From: Mucilaginibacter gossypiicola
GTDB taxonomy: Bacteria; Bacteroidota; Bacteroidia; Sphingobacteriales; Sphingobacteriaceae
Length of the DNA stretch: 64,000 nucleotides
Reading direction: 5' to 3'
Assembly (NCBI RefSeq): GCF_900110105.1
Contig: NZ_FOCL01000016.1
Location: 62,001-126,000 of the forward strand
Position 1 is the stretch's first letter; every line of letters starts with the position of its first letter. The notes beneath the pieces are model-generated. The model was not told the origin of the DNA. It worked only from the letters and a program-made list of their open reading frames with translations, and made no database searches. The position numbers were made by a program, and so were the translations under genes. Shown here one piece after another: positions 16,573 to 23,866 of the stretch.

Positions 16573-18966
16573 ATGTTTAAAAACTATTTAACCGTTGCGT
16601 GGCGAAACCTTGTTAAGAACAAGGCACATACGCTTATTAACATTACAGGCCTATCGGTAGGGATGGCTGTTGCTATGCTCATTGGGCTCTGGATCTGGGA
16701 TGAGTTATCGTACAATAAAAATTTCGATAATTATGACCGGATAGTTCAGGTTTGGCAGAATCAGACTTTTAATGGTGTAACCGGTTCGCAAACGGCCATG
16801 CCGATACCTTTGGGTTACAAGCTGCGAAATGATTATAAGCACGATTTTAAATATGTAGTGCTCTCCTCCTGGAACTACGGGCATATTATGGCCTATGGCG
16901 ATAAAAAGCTTACCAAGGAGGGTAGTTACATGCAGGCCGAAGCGCCTGATCTGCTTACTTTAAAAATGCTGAAGGGTACGCGCTCGGGTTTAACTGACCC
17001 ATCATCTGTTTTACTTTCTGCTTCATTAGCTAAGGCTTTGTTTGGTGATACCGATCCCATGCTTAAAACCATCAAAATAGATAATGTATGGAACGTTAAG
17101 GTGACCGGGGTTTACGAAGATATGCCGCATAATTCCGAATTTCGCGAACTGGGCTTTATAGCGCCATGGGATTTATATATGACCACCGCCCCGTGGTTAA
17201 AACGGGCCGAAACGCGCTGGGGCAATAACTCATGGCAAATCTTTGCACAGCTGAAACCTGGGGTTGATGCAAACAAAGTATCGGCCGAGATCAAAGATAT
17301 TAAACTGCACGCCATTAAAGCCCAGGGCGATGATGTTGGCGCCAGTTTTAAACCGGTAGTGTTTTTGCATCCTATGAGTAAATGGCACCTTTACTCCAAC
17401 TTTAAAGATGGCTTTAATGTTGGTGGCGATATCAAGTTTGTGTGGATGTTTGGCATTATAGGTGTGTTTGTGCTGATGCTGGCCTGCATTAACTTCATGA
17501 ACCTGAGTACTGCCCGTAGTGAAAAACGTGCCAAGGAAGTGGGGATCCGCAAAACGGTCGGGTCGTTAAGGAGCCAGCTGATCAGCCAGTTTTTTATCGA
17601 GTCGGTAATATTGGCTTTGTTCGCATTTTTAATTTCGGTTTTGCTGGCGCAGCTTACGCTGTCGTGGTTCAACACTGTAGCCGATAAAACCATGCACATA
17701 CTTTGGGGCAATGCCGTTTTCTGGCTGCTGGGTTTAAGCTTTAGTATTGTTACGGGATTGATCGCGGGGAGCTACCCGGCATTTTACCTGTCGTCCTTTC
17801 AGCCGGTTAAGGTTTTGAAGGGTACGTTTAAAGCTGGCCGTTATGCGGCAGTACCACGTAAAGTGTTGGTGGTGTTGCAGTTTGCGGTGTCGGTTACGCT
17901 GATCATCGGTACTGTCATAGTTTTCAGACAGGTGCAGTTTACCAAAAACAGGCCTATTGGTTACGAGCGTACGGGGCTGGTACAAATAGATATGCGTACC
18001 GATGAAATTCATAAACATTTTGAAGCCGTACGGAACGATCTGCTTAAATCGGGCGCTATCATTGAAATAGCCGAGTCGGGCAGCCCGCTCACCGCGGTGT
18101 ATTCAAACAATAGTGGTTTGAACTGGCGTGGCAAACCGGCCGGTTTACAGGATGACTTCGCCACGATAACGCTTAGTCCGGAGTTTGGCAAAGTTGCCCA
18201 GTGGAAGTTAACTGAAGGCCGCGATTTTGAACGCAACAATGCTGGCGACTCATCAAGCATGATTGTTAATGAAACTGCCGCCCATTTCATGAATTTTAAG
18301 CATGCCGTAGGTGAAACAATAGACTGGGGCAAAAAATACAAGATCATAGGTGTGATAAAGGATATGATCATGTCGTCGCCATATGAGCCGGTTAAGTCGT
18401 CGATATTTGTGCTGGATAATGATCCGGGCGGGCTTGTCGATATCCGCTTAAACCCCAAATTGAGTGCTCATGATGCCATTGCCCAAATAGAGACGGTTTT
18501 TAAACAATATGCCCCCGGTAGCCCGTTCGAATATAAGTTTACCGACGAAGAGTATGCCCGCAAATTCACTAACGAAGAGCGCATAGGCAAACTGGCAGGG
18601 TTCTTTACCTTGCTGGCTATTTTTATCAGTTGCATGGGCCTGTTTGGTATGGCATCATTCATGGCCGAGCAGCGCACTAAAGAAATTGGTGTACGCAAGG
18701 TACTGGGTGCATCTGTATTTAGCCTGTGGCAATTAATGTCGAAGGAGTTTGTGATCCTTGTATCGATATCATTATTATTTGCTATACCCACAGCCTACTA
18801 CTTTATGGAGGGCTGGTTGCAGGAATATAAATATCGCGCTGTATTATCCTGGTGGATATTTGGGCTTACCGCAATTGGTGCTATCGCCATAACACTGCTT
18901 ACCGTAAGTTATCAAAGTATAAAAGCAGCCTCCATGAACCCGGTAAAGAGTTTGAAAACGGAGTAG
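16573..18966 (+). CDS. FtsX/MacB-type ABC permease (paralogue 4)
   Basis: 797 residues: N-terminal helix MFKNYLTVAWRNLVKNK, TM1, MacB-like periplasmic domain, FtsX block FMNLSTARSEKRAKEVGIRK identical to paralogue 3, further TMs, second periplasmic domain, and C-terminal FtsX block EQRTKEIGVRKVLGA, ending NPVKSLKTE as does paralogue 1. It completes a run of four same-strand permeases with no ATP-binding subunit, membrane-fusion protein or outer-membrane channel nearby. Substrate cannot be deduced; such permeases often work in lipid, peptide or toxic-compound efflux. Confidence 0.9.
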   Translation: MFKNYLTVAWRNLVKNKAHTLINITGLSVGMAVAMLIGLWIWDELSYNKNFDNYDRIVQVWQNQTFNGVTGSQTAMPIPLGYKLRNDYKHDFKYVVLSSWNYGHIMAYGDKKLTKEGSYMQAEAPDLLTLKMLKGTRSGLTDPSSVLLSASLAKALFGDTDPMLKTIKIDNVWNVKVTGVYEDMPHNSEFRELGFIAPWDLYMTTAPWLKRAETRWGNNSWQIFAQLKPGVDANKVSAEIKDIKLHAIKAQGDDVGASFKPVVFLHPMSKWHLYSNFKDGFNVGGDIKFVWMFGIIGVFVLMLACINFMNLSTARSEKRAKEVGIRKTVGSLRSQLISQFFIESVILALFAFLISVLLAQLTLSWFNTVADKTMHILWGNAVFWLLGLSFSIVTGLIAGSYPAFYLSSFQPVKVLKGTFKAGRYAAVPRKVLVVLQFAVSVTLIIGTVIVFRQVQFTKNRPIGYERTGLVQIDMRTDEIHKHFEAVRNDLLKSGAIIEIAESGSPLTAVYSNNSGLNWRGKPAGLQDDFATITLSPEFGKVAQWKLTEGRDFERNNAGDSSSMIVNETAAHFMNFKHAVGETIDWGKKYKIIGVIKDMIMSSPYEPVKSSIFVLDNDPGGLVDIRLNPKLSAHDAIAQIETVFKQYAPGSPFEYKFTDEEYARKFTNEERIGKLAGFFTLLAIFISCMGLFGMASFMAEQRTKEIGVRKVLGASVFSLWQLMSKEFVILVSISLLFAIPTAYYFMEGWLQEYKYRAVLSWWIFGLTAIGAIAITLLTVSYQSIKAASMNPVKSLKTE

Positions 18967-18969
18967 GGA

Positions 18970-18997
18970 GGTTAGTGATTGGAGATTAGAGGTTAGA
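18970..18997. repeat. Period-7 word repeat after permease 4 (word GATTAGA)
   Basis: Starts 4 nt after the stop codon. GGTTAGT, GATTGGA, GATTAGA, GGTTAGA begin at 18970, 18977, 18984 and 18991. The stretch 18972-18989 matches 35388-35405 at the end of recJ at 17 of 18 positions. Confidence 0.7.
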
Positions 18998-19020
18998 TGG
19001 ATTTCGGAATTGTCTGCCCC

Positions 19021-19093
19021 GAATTTTTAGAATTGATGAATTATCAGAATAGGAGAACAGAGAATTCTATAAATTCTTTGATTTCATAAATTC
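19021..19093. repeat. Period 8-9 palindromic word repeat (word GAATT)
   Basis: GAAT/GAAC starts at 19021, 19030, 19038, 19047, 19055 and 19062. The complement AATTC recurs at 19063, 19072 and 19089, with ATTTC at 19081, giving an imperfect fold-back between permease 4 and the terminator. Confidence 0.55.
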
Positions 19094-19110
19094 GAGTTCA
19101 TACAAACAAA

Positions 19111-19143
19111 AAAAGAGCTGAAGGATTTTCCCTCAGCTCTTTT
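19111..19143. terminator. Bidirectional terminator, permease 4 / bacilliredoxin
   Basis: An 11-bp perfect stem AAAAGAGCTGA (19111-19121) / TCAGCTCTTTT (19133-19143), extended by GG/CC, between convergent genes. It has A-rich and T-rich flanks on the two sides. Confidence 0.85.
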
Positions 19144-19153
19144 ATGTTTTTTA

Positions 19154-19187
19154 GCTTTCTGCTTTAGGCTTTTAGCCTTCAGCTCAA
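19154..19187. repeat. Period-7 word repeat after the bacilliredoxin gene
   Basis: Read on the plus strand, GCT/GCC triplets fall at 19154, 19161, 19168, 19175 and 19182, five in a row at exactly 7 bp. The block abuts the minus-strand stop codon at 19188. Confidence 0.8.
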
Positions 19188-19601
19188 TTAGCAGTATTGT
19201 TCAAACGCATCGATCAGGTTATCGGCAATCATTTGTGCCGGGCGACCTTCAATCTGGTAGCGCTCAATAATATGAACCAGTTTACCATCTTTAAACAGCG
19301 CCATAGCCGGTGATGACGGTGGATAAGGCAGCATATAGTTACGTGCAGCGTCAACCGCGTCTTTTTCCATGCCTGCAAAAACGGTTACCAGTTTATCAGG
19401 GTGTTTGCCGTTTGCAGCGGCAATTTTAGCAGCCGGACGTGCATTTGCTGCAGCACAACCGCATACCGAGTTAACCATTACAAATACTGTACCTTCGCTT
19501 TCAATAGCGCTTTTTACAGCATCGGCATCTTTTAATTCCTCAAAACCAACCCTCGTCAGATCTTCCCGCATCGGGGCTACTAAATATTCAGGATACATCA
19601 T
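19188..19601 (-). CDS. BrxA/BrxB-family bacilliredoxin-like protein
   Basis: Thioredoxin-fold protein of the YphP/YqiW (BrxA/BrxB) family, which in Bacillus de-bacillithiolates proteins. From the chosen start, MMYPEYLVAPM, it is 137 residues. The signature CGC motif is at 47-49 in NSVCGCAAANARP, and there is an extra C-terminal Cys as the last residue. The open frame extends 28 codons further upstream (to 19685), but that part has no family resemblance, so the start at 19601 is preferred. Bacteroidota of this group often encode bacillithiol-related proteins; no synthesis gene is present here. Confidence 0.9.
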   Translation of the reverse strand: MMYPEYLVAPMREDLTRVGFEELKDADAVKSAIESEGTVFVMVNSVCGCAAANARPAAKIAAANGKHPDKLVTVFAGMEKDAVDAARNYMLPYPPSSPAMALFKDGKLVHIIERYQIEGRPAQMIADNLIDAFEQYC

Positions 19602-19798
19602 TTTTTTTCGCTTTACAATAAAATCAGTATCACAAAAATAAGAAATGATACTTGTTTTACGTTTATAAAAACGCAATAATAACAATTGGTTGACGAATAA
19701 CGTAGAAAGCTATTCTATTGATAACCTGTTTACATACATTTAATATTGTTTTATTAACAGTAATTTTTAACTTGCATTCCCTAATTTATTTGAATTTG

Positions 19799-20668
19799 AT
19801 GAGACCTAAAACATCTGATATTAGCACTGTTGTTATCATCAACAAAAATCAACAGCATACAAAGTCATTACAAATAAAAACCAAGCATCTTAACAGGCTT
19901 AAACACTATGCATGGAGCATTGCAGCTGTTGTTGCAGTACTTGGTGGTTTGGTGTTTTATCTTCATCAAAAAAGCGCAGCGCAAGAAGCAGAAAATCAAA
20001 AGTTACAGGCTCAGATAGCTAAACTAAAAGGGACTATGCCGGTAGTAGTTAAAGCACAGGAAAATACACAGGGTAACGCGCAATCATACATCCAGTCTAT
20101 CGAGGTAAAGCTCAAAACCATTAACGAATATTTAAGAAGGCGCGGGCTGAAGGGCTTTGCTATAAAGGGCACTGGTGGCAGCGGCAACAATGAAGCTGCT
20201 AAACTCCCGGATACCGAAGCTTACAGTCTTTATGATGATTATCTGAAGCATTTAACAAGCACTATAGCATTTACCCCAATGGGTTACCCAAGGATTAGCT
20301 CTTTTACCTCATTTTTTGGTTACAGGAGCGACCCTTTTAATTCGGAACATGCCGAGTTTCACCCTGGTATTGATTTTCAGGGACATCGTGGTGATGAGGT
20401 AAAATGTACAGCCAGCGGTAAAGTTGTTTTTGCTGGCTGGGCCGGTGGTTATGGTAATTGTATCCGCATAAAACACATCAATAACCTGGAAACATTGTAC
20501 GGGCACCTTTCAAAAATTGAAGTAAAGGTTGGTCAGGAGGTTACCGTTGGTGATAATATTGGCAAGGTAGGTTCAACCGGCCACTCAACAGGTACACATC
20601 TGCACTATGAGGTGCGTAAAAACGGTAAGCCGGTTAATCCTGTAAATTTTTTAACCCTGAATAAATAA
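19799..20668 (+). CDS. M23-family (LytM-type) peptidoglycan endopeptidase
   Basis: Membrane-anchored murein hydrolase. From MRPKTSDIS it has 289 residues: a short cytoplasmic N-terminus, one TM (about 38-55), a short coiled coil, a linker, and a C-terminal M23 domain with HxxxD (H188, D192) and HLH (H267, H269), the complete zinc and catalytic set. The frame is open 27 codons further upstream (19718), but that part lacks family features. It is 104 nt upstream of a bactofilin gene on the same strand, a pairing seen in other bacteria where bactofilins localise M23 enzymes for cell-shape control. Confidence 0.9.
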   Translation: MRPKTSDISTVVIINKNQQHTKSLQIKTKHLNRLKHYAWSIAAVVAVLGGLVFYLHQKSAAQEAENQKLQAQIAKLKGTMPVVVKAQENTQGNAQSYIQSIEVKLKTINEYLRRRGLKGFAIKGTGGSGNNEAAKLPDTEAYSLYDDYLKHLTSTIAFTPMGYPRISSFTSFFGYRSDPFNSEHAEFHPGIDFQGHRGDEVKCTASGKVVFAGWAGGYGNCIRIKHINNLETLYGHLSKIEVKVGQEVTVGDNIGKVGSTGHSTGTHLHYEVRKNGKPVNPVNFLTLNK

Positions 20669-20763
20669 GTTCTAAGTCGGAAGTTCTAAGTCTTAAGTCG
20701 GGAGCTAATCACCGTTTCTTTTTTGCCTTCAGACCTAAGACTATAGACTTATGACTTGTAACT
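20667..20763. repeat. Period-7 palindromic word repeat after the M23 gene (word AAGTCTT)
   Basis: AAGT recurs at 20667, 20674, 20681, 20688 and 20695, the first overlapping the stop codon (TAA 20666-20668). The inverted arm has GAC at 20732, 20739, 20746 and 20753, again 7 bp apart. It is the clearest example of the class in the window. Confidence 0.85.
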
Positions 20764-20772
20764 CACAAAAAC

Positions 20773-21156
20773 ATGGCTATTTTTTCAAAAAAAGATAAGG
20801 TTGCGCTTGACCTGCAGGCAATCTCAACCCTCATTAGTGCGGGCAGTATACTTGATGGCCACCTGAAAGCCCCGGCTTTTGCACGTATTGACGGATTGGT
20901 TAATGGCGATGTAACGGTTGACGAAGGCCTGATCCTTGGCGAAAAAGGAGAGGTTAGGGGTAACATAAATACCAAAGAGATATTTGTTTACGGTACGGTG
21001 AGGGGTGATATCAATACCTCATCGCTTGAAATAAAAGCTACCGGCCGTGTTACCGGTGACATTAAAACCCAGAATCTGGCCGTTGAAAACGGCGGGGTAT
21101 ATAATGGCAACCTCACTATGCAACAGGCGGAGGTTCAAAAGCAGTTGCAGGCGTAA
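20773..21156 (+). CDS. Bactofilin
   Basis: Polymer-forming cytoskeletal protein. 127 residues: a short N-terminal tail (MAIFSKKDK), then a right-handed beta-helix bactofilin domain (about 18-115) built from repeating glycine-marked turns (DGHLKA, NGDVTV, RGNINT, RGDINT, TGDIKT, NGNLTM), and a short Gln-rich C-terminus. It is just downstream of an M23 endopeptidase, suggesting a scaffold-plus-hydrolase pair for local cell-wall remodelling, as in known bactofilin/LytM modules. The period-7 palindrome fills the gap between the two genes. Confidence 0.93.
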   Translation: MAIFSKKDKVALDLQAISTLISAGSILDGHLKAPAFARIDGLVNGDVTVDEGLILGEKGEVRGNINTKEIFVYGTVRGDINTSSLEIKATGRVTGDIKTQNLAVENGGVYNGNLTMQQAEVQKQLQA

Positions 21157-21185
21157 GGCTTATTTTAAGTTAAAAGTCGTATCTT

Positions 21186-21300
21186 TTAGCTTGTGGTCGG
21201 TGTTTTCACCGCACCACTCAAACTATCAATGTTTTCGTTCCCATTACTATCATCTCTTCTTAATCATGTGGTACGGTGAAAACACCTGCCACAGGCTTAA
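21186..21300. repeat. REPIN-like inverted pair of hairpins
   Basis: Two related hairpins face each other: GTGGT-CGGTG-TTTT-CACCG-C-ACCAC (21193-21217) and GTGGTACGGTG-AAAA-CACCTGCCAC (21268-21292). The full arms, 21186-21220 and 21264-21300, are near reverse complements of each other, separated by about 45 nt of T-rich sequence. It lies between the bactofilin gene and ahcY. Confidence 0.75.
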
Positions 21301-21354
21301 AGTGATCAACCTTGCAGGTTAAACCAAACATTTCATTTTCACGAGGATATAAGT

Positions 21355-21362
21355 TAACTTTG
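21355..21362 (+). promoter_or_regulatory. -7 box of the ahcY promoter
   Basis: TAACTTTG, a full TAnnTTTG match, with a T-rich stretch (21331-21339) about 16-24 nt upstream in place of a clear -33 TTTG. The start would be near 21367, about 18 nt before the ATG. Confidence 0.6.
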
Positions 21363-21384
21363 CACTCTCAAAAATAAAATCGAT

Positions 21385-22701
21385 ATGTCATCAGTAGAAA
21401 CTGCATTCGTTAAATACAAAGTAAAAGATCTGTCGCTGGCAGAGTGGGGCCGTAAGGAAATTGAACTGGCTGAGGCTGAGATGCCTGGCCTGATGGCTTT
21501 GCGTAAAGAATATGGTCCGAGCCAGCCGCTTAAAGGTGCAAGGATTGCCGGCTGCTTACACATGACCATCCAAACCGCTGTTTTAATTGAAACCCTGATT
21601 GCACTTGGCGCCGAAGTTACCTGGTCGTCATGTAATATATTCTCAACCCAGGATCACGCCGCTGCTGCTATTGCTGCTGCAGGTATTTCTGTTTACGCCT
21701 GGAAAGGTATGAATGCCGAAGAGTTTGACTGGTGCATTGAGCAAACTTTATTTTTTGGCGAAGAGCGCCAGCCGCTTAACATGATCCTTGATGATGGTGG
21801 CGATTTAACCAACATGGTATTGGATAAATACCCTGAGCTGGTTGCTGCTATCAAAGGTTTATCTGAAGAAACTACTACCGGTGTACACCGTTTATATGAG
21901 CGCATGAAAGCAGGTACCCTGCCAATGCCGGCAATTAATGTTAACGACTCGGTTACCAAATCAAAATTTGATAACAAATACGGCTGCCGTGAGTCGCTGG
22001 TTGATGCTATCCGTCGTGCTACCGACGTAATGATGGCTGGTAAAGTGGCTGTTGTTTGCGGTTATGGCGACGTAGGTAAAGGTTCGGCAGATTCACTGCG
22101 TAACTCTGGTGTGCGTGTTATCGTTACCGAAATTGATCCTATCTGTGCTTTACAAGCTGCAATGGAAGGCTTTGAAGTTAAGAAACTGGGCACTGCCATT
22201 ACTGAAGCTGATATTGTGGTTACTGCTACTGGTAACAAAAATATCGTTCGTGAGCAACACTTCCGTGCTTTGAAAGATAAAGCTATCGTTTGTAACATCG
22301 GTCACTTTGACAATGAGATTGACATGGCCTGGTTAAACGGTGCTTATGGCAATACTAAAGTTGAAATTAAACCACAGGTTGATAAATACACCATTGAAGG
22401 TAAAGACGTAATCGTATTAGCCGAAGGTCGTTTGGTTAACTTAGGTTGCGCTACCGGTCACCCAAGCTTTGTGATGAGTAACTCGTTCACCAACCAAACT
22501 TTAGCACAATTGGAGCTTTGGACAAACGGCGCTGCCTACGAAAACAAAGTTTACACCCTGCCAAAACATCTTGACGAAAAAGTAGCCCGCTTACACCTTG
22601 CTAAAATTGGTGTTGAGCTGGAAGTACTTGACCAGGATCAGGCCGAGTACATTGGCGTAACTGTTGAAGGTCCGTTTAAACCGGAGTACTACAGGTACTA
22701 A
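21385..22701 (+). CDS. ahcY: Adenosylhomocysteinase
   Basis: Reversibly hydrolyses S-adenosylhomocysteine to adenosine and homocysteine, relieving product inhibition of methyltransferases; cytoplasmic, NAD-dependent. 438 residues, standard for the bacterial enzyme. Visible: CLHMTIQTAVLIETL (about 53-67), SSCNIFSTQDHAAAA (about 74-88), the Rossmann loop VVCGYGDVGKGSADSL (about 220-235), and the conserved C-terminal KPEYYRY. It is a single-gene unit with its own -7 box and a terminator after it. Confidence 0.97.
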   Translation: MSSVETAFVKYKVKDLSLAEWGRKEIELAEAEMPGLMALRKEYGPSQPLKGARIAGCLHMTIQTAVLIETLIALGAEVTWSSCNIFSTQDHAAAAIAAAGISVYAWKGMNAEEFDWCIEQTLFFGEERQPLNMILDDGGDLTNMVLDKYPELVAAIKGLSEETTTGVHRLYERMKAGTLPMPAINVNDSVTKSKFDNKYGCRESLVDAIRRATDVMMAGKVAVVCGYGDVGKGSADSLRNSGVRVIVTEIDPICALQAAMEGFEVKKLGTAITEADIVVTATGNKNIVREQHFRALKDKAIVCNIGHFDNEIDMAWLNGAYGNTKVEIKPQVDKYTIEGKDVIVLAEGRLVNLGCATGHPSFVMSNSFTNQTLAQLELWTNGAAYENKVYTLPKHLDEKVARLHLAKIGVELEVLDQDQAEYIGVTVEGPFKPEYYRY

Positions 22702-22705
22702 ATTT

Positions 22706-22733
22706 AGGTTAAAGGTTAAAGGCGAAAGGTTTT
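22706..22733. repeat. Period-7 word repeat after ahcY (word AGGTTAA)
   Basis: AGG recurs at 22706, 22713, 22720 and 22727, 7 bp apart, starting 5 nt after the ahcY stop. Confidence 0.65.
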
Positions 22734-22749
22734 TTGCTTTGACAATATG

Positions 22750-22783
22750 AGAGGCATGGTTTTAAAAATCATGCCTTTTTTTA
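22750..22783 (+). terminator. Intrinsic terminator of ahcY
   Basis: Stem AGGCATG (22752-22758) / CATGCCT (22770-22776) with an AT-rich loop that can partly pair, followed by a T-run. Confidence 0.85.
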
Positions 22784-23067
22784 TTTTTAATAACCCTGCC
22801 GATAGCGCAAGTCTTGTGTGGTGGATGGTGTAGGGCTGACTTGTGCTTTATTTGCAAAAAGGCTAAATATAGGTTCTTAATGGAAGGCACTTTTAGTGCA
22901 AAAATTTTTCTATTCGTAACAAATAACTGAGAAATCCGTATCAGTAGATGTGATATGATATAAATGAGATAAATGTAACAAATGTGATACAGTTTACTAA
23001 AATTCATATTATATTTACAATTCAATAACGGGTATCTACACCCGGATTTGTGATAAGGTTTAGGTTT
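22784..23067. other. Gene-free stretch between ahcY and the next gene
   Basis: AT-rich sequence with no convincing reading frame. A minus-strand open frame at 22762-23025 encodes a low-complexity product without recognisable features and runs through the ahcY terminator, so it is not called. The stretch ends in the free-standing terminator at 23068, which leaves room for a small RNA. Confidence 0.4.
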
Positions 23068-23104
23068 AAAGCCCCATGCAGCGAGTGCTATGGGGCTTTT
23101 ATTT
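23068..23104 (+). terminator. Intrinsic terminator with no gene directly upstream
   Basis: A perfect 10-bp stem AAAGCCCCAT (23068-23077) / ATGGGGCTTT (23090-23099) with a 12-nt loop and a T-rich tail. The nearest upstream gene, ahcY, already has its own terminator 300 nt earlier. Confidence 0.75.
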
Positions 23105-23153
23105 TATCCCACGCTCTTAACTTTTTTTAACAAATGCCCAGGTTGCTTTGCCT

Positions 23154-23161
23154 TAACTTTG
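23154..23161 (+). promoter_or_regulatory. -7 box of the gene at 23181
   Basis: TAACTTTG, a full match to TAnnTTTG, with a T7 run at 23122-23128 as possible upstream element. The leader would be about 15 nt. Confidence 0.5.
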
Positions 23162-23180
23162 ATTATAAATCTAAACTATT

Positions 23181-23777
23181 ATGCATATCAAAACGTTTTT
23201 TACGTGTTTGTTGGTTGTTTTATTGAAATGCGCTTGCTATGGTCAGCAAACCGCTCCAGTATATTCGCTAACTAAACCCGAAAACTGGCATACCGAAACC
23301 TTTGCGCTTCCTCCGCAGTTTGCAAATAGCTTGCCTTTTAAAGGTACCGAGGATATTCGCTTTTCACCTGACTGGGCAAAAAAGGGAGCGGAGGGTTACT
23401 GGACTTATGCGTTTTTATGGATAATTAACCCCAAGGCCGCTTTTACCAAAACTCAACTTGAAAAATACATGTGCGATTATTATACGGGCCTGATAAAGGC
23501 CAATTTAAAAGAAGCAAAAATTGATACCGCGATTGCTGCACCCGTAAAAGTAAAACTTCAAAATATTAAAGCAGGTGAGACAGATATTCAGACTTTTGAA
23601 GGCAAAGCAGAAATGACCGATTATATGACACAAGATCCGTTGATCCTTAACTTCCGGATCCACGTTGAAAAAGCGAAACCCGGCAGTGATGTTACCGTAG
23701 TTTATTTTGAGGCATCACCGCAACCATACAAACATAAAGTTTGGGTGCAGTTGGATGAGCTTAATAAAAGTTTATAA
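23181..23777 (+). CDS. Secreted protein of unknown function
   Basis: 198 residues with a clear signal peptide (MHIKTFFTCLLVVLLKCACYG, then QQ). The mature part is a single small domain with aromatic and charged residues (GYWTYAFLWIINP near residue 70; an acidic helix FTKTQLEKYMCDYYTG near 88) and ends with a basic beta-rich segment. I do not recognise the family. It has its own -7 box and a hairpin after the stop, so it looks like a single-gene transcript. Location is periplasmic or outer membrane by inference from the signal peptide; a lipoprotein is possible because Cys residues lie near the end of the hydrophobic segment. Confidence 0.75.
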   Translation: MHIKTFFTCLLVVLLKCACYGQQTAPVYSLTKPENWHTETFALPPQFANSLPFKGTEDIRFSPDWAKKGAEGYWTYAFLWIINPKAAFTKTQLEKYMCDYYTGLIKANLKEAKIDTAIAAPVKVKLQNIKAGETDIQTFEGKAEMTDYMTQDPLILNFRIHVEKAKPGSDVTVVYFEASPQPYKHKVWVQLDELNKSL

Positions 23778-23788
23778 ACATAGAAGGA

Positions 23789-23821
23789 AGACTTGCGAAG
23801 TTTCTAAAACTTCGTAAGTCT
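23789..23821. terminator. Bidirectional hairpin between convergent genes
   Basis: AGACTTGCGAAGTTT (23789-23803) pairs with AAACTTCGTAAGTCT (23807-23821), 15 bp with one mismatch and a 3-nt loop. There is no T-run on either side, so it may stabilise 3' ends rather than terminate. Confidence 0.6.
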
Positions 23822-23831
23822 GTGTATTTGG

Positions 23832-23866
23832 AACTGCTAACTGCCACTGCAAACCGCCAACTGAAC
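23832..23866. repeat. Period-7 word repeat (word AACTGCC)
   Basis: AACTG-like words start at 23832, 23839, 23845, 23852 and 23859, steps of 7, 6, 7, 7. The block abuts the minus-strand stop at 23867. Confidence 0.55.

Noticed and set aside
21157..21384. SAH or SAM riboswitch before ahcY
   Set aside because: The only structure is a symmetric inverted hairpin pair with REPIN character; no riboswitch core is recognisable by eye.
22762..23025. Minus-strand open frame of 87 codons between ahcY and the next gene
   Set aside because: Contains the ahcY terminator and low-complexity AT-rich sequence; no domain.
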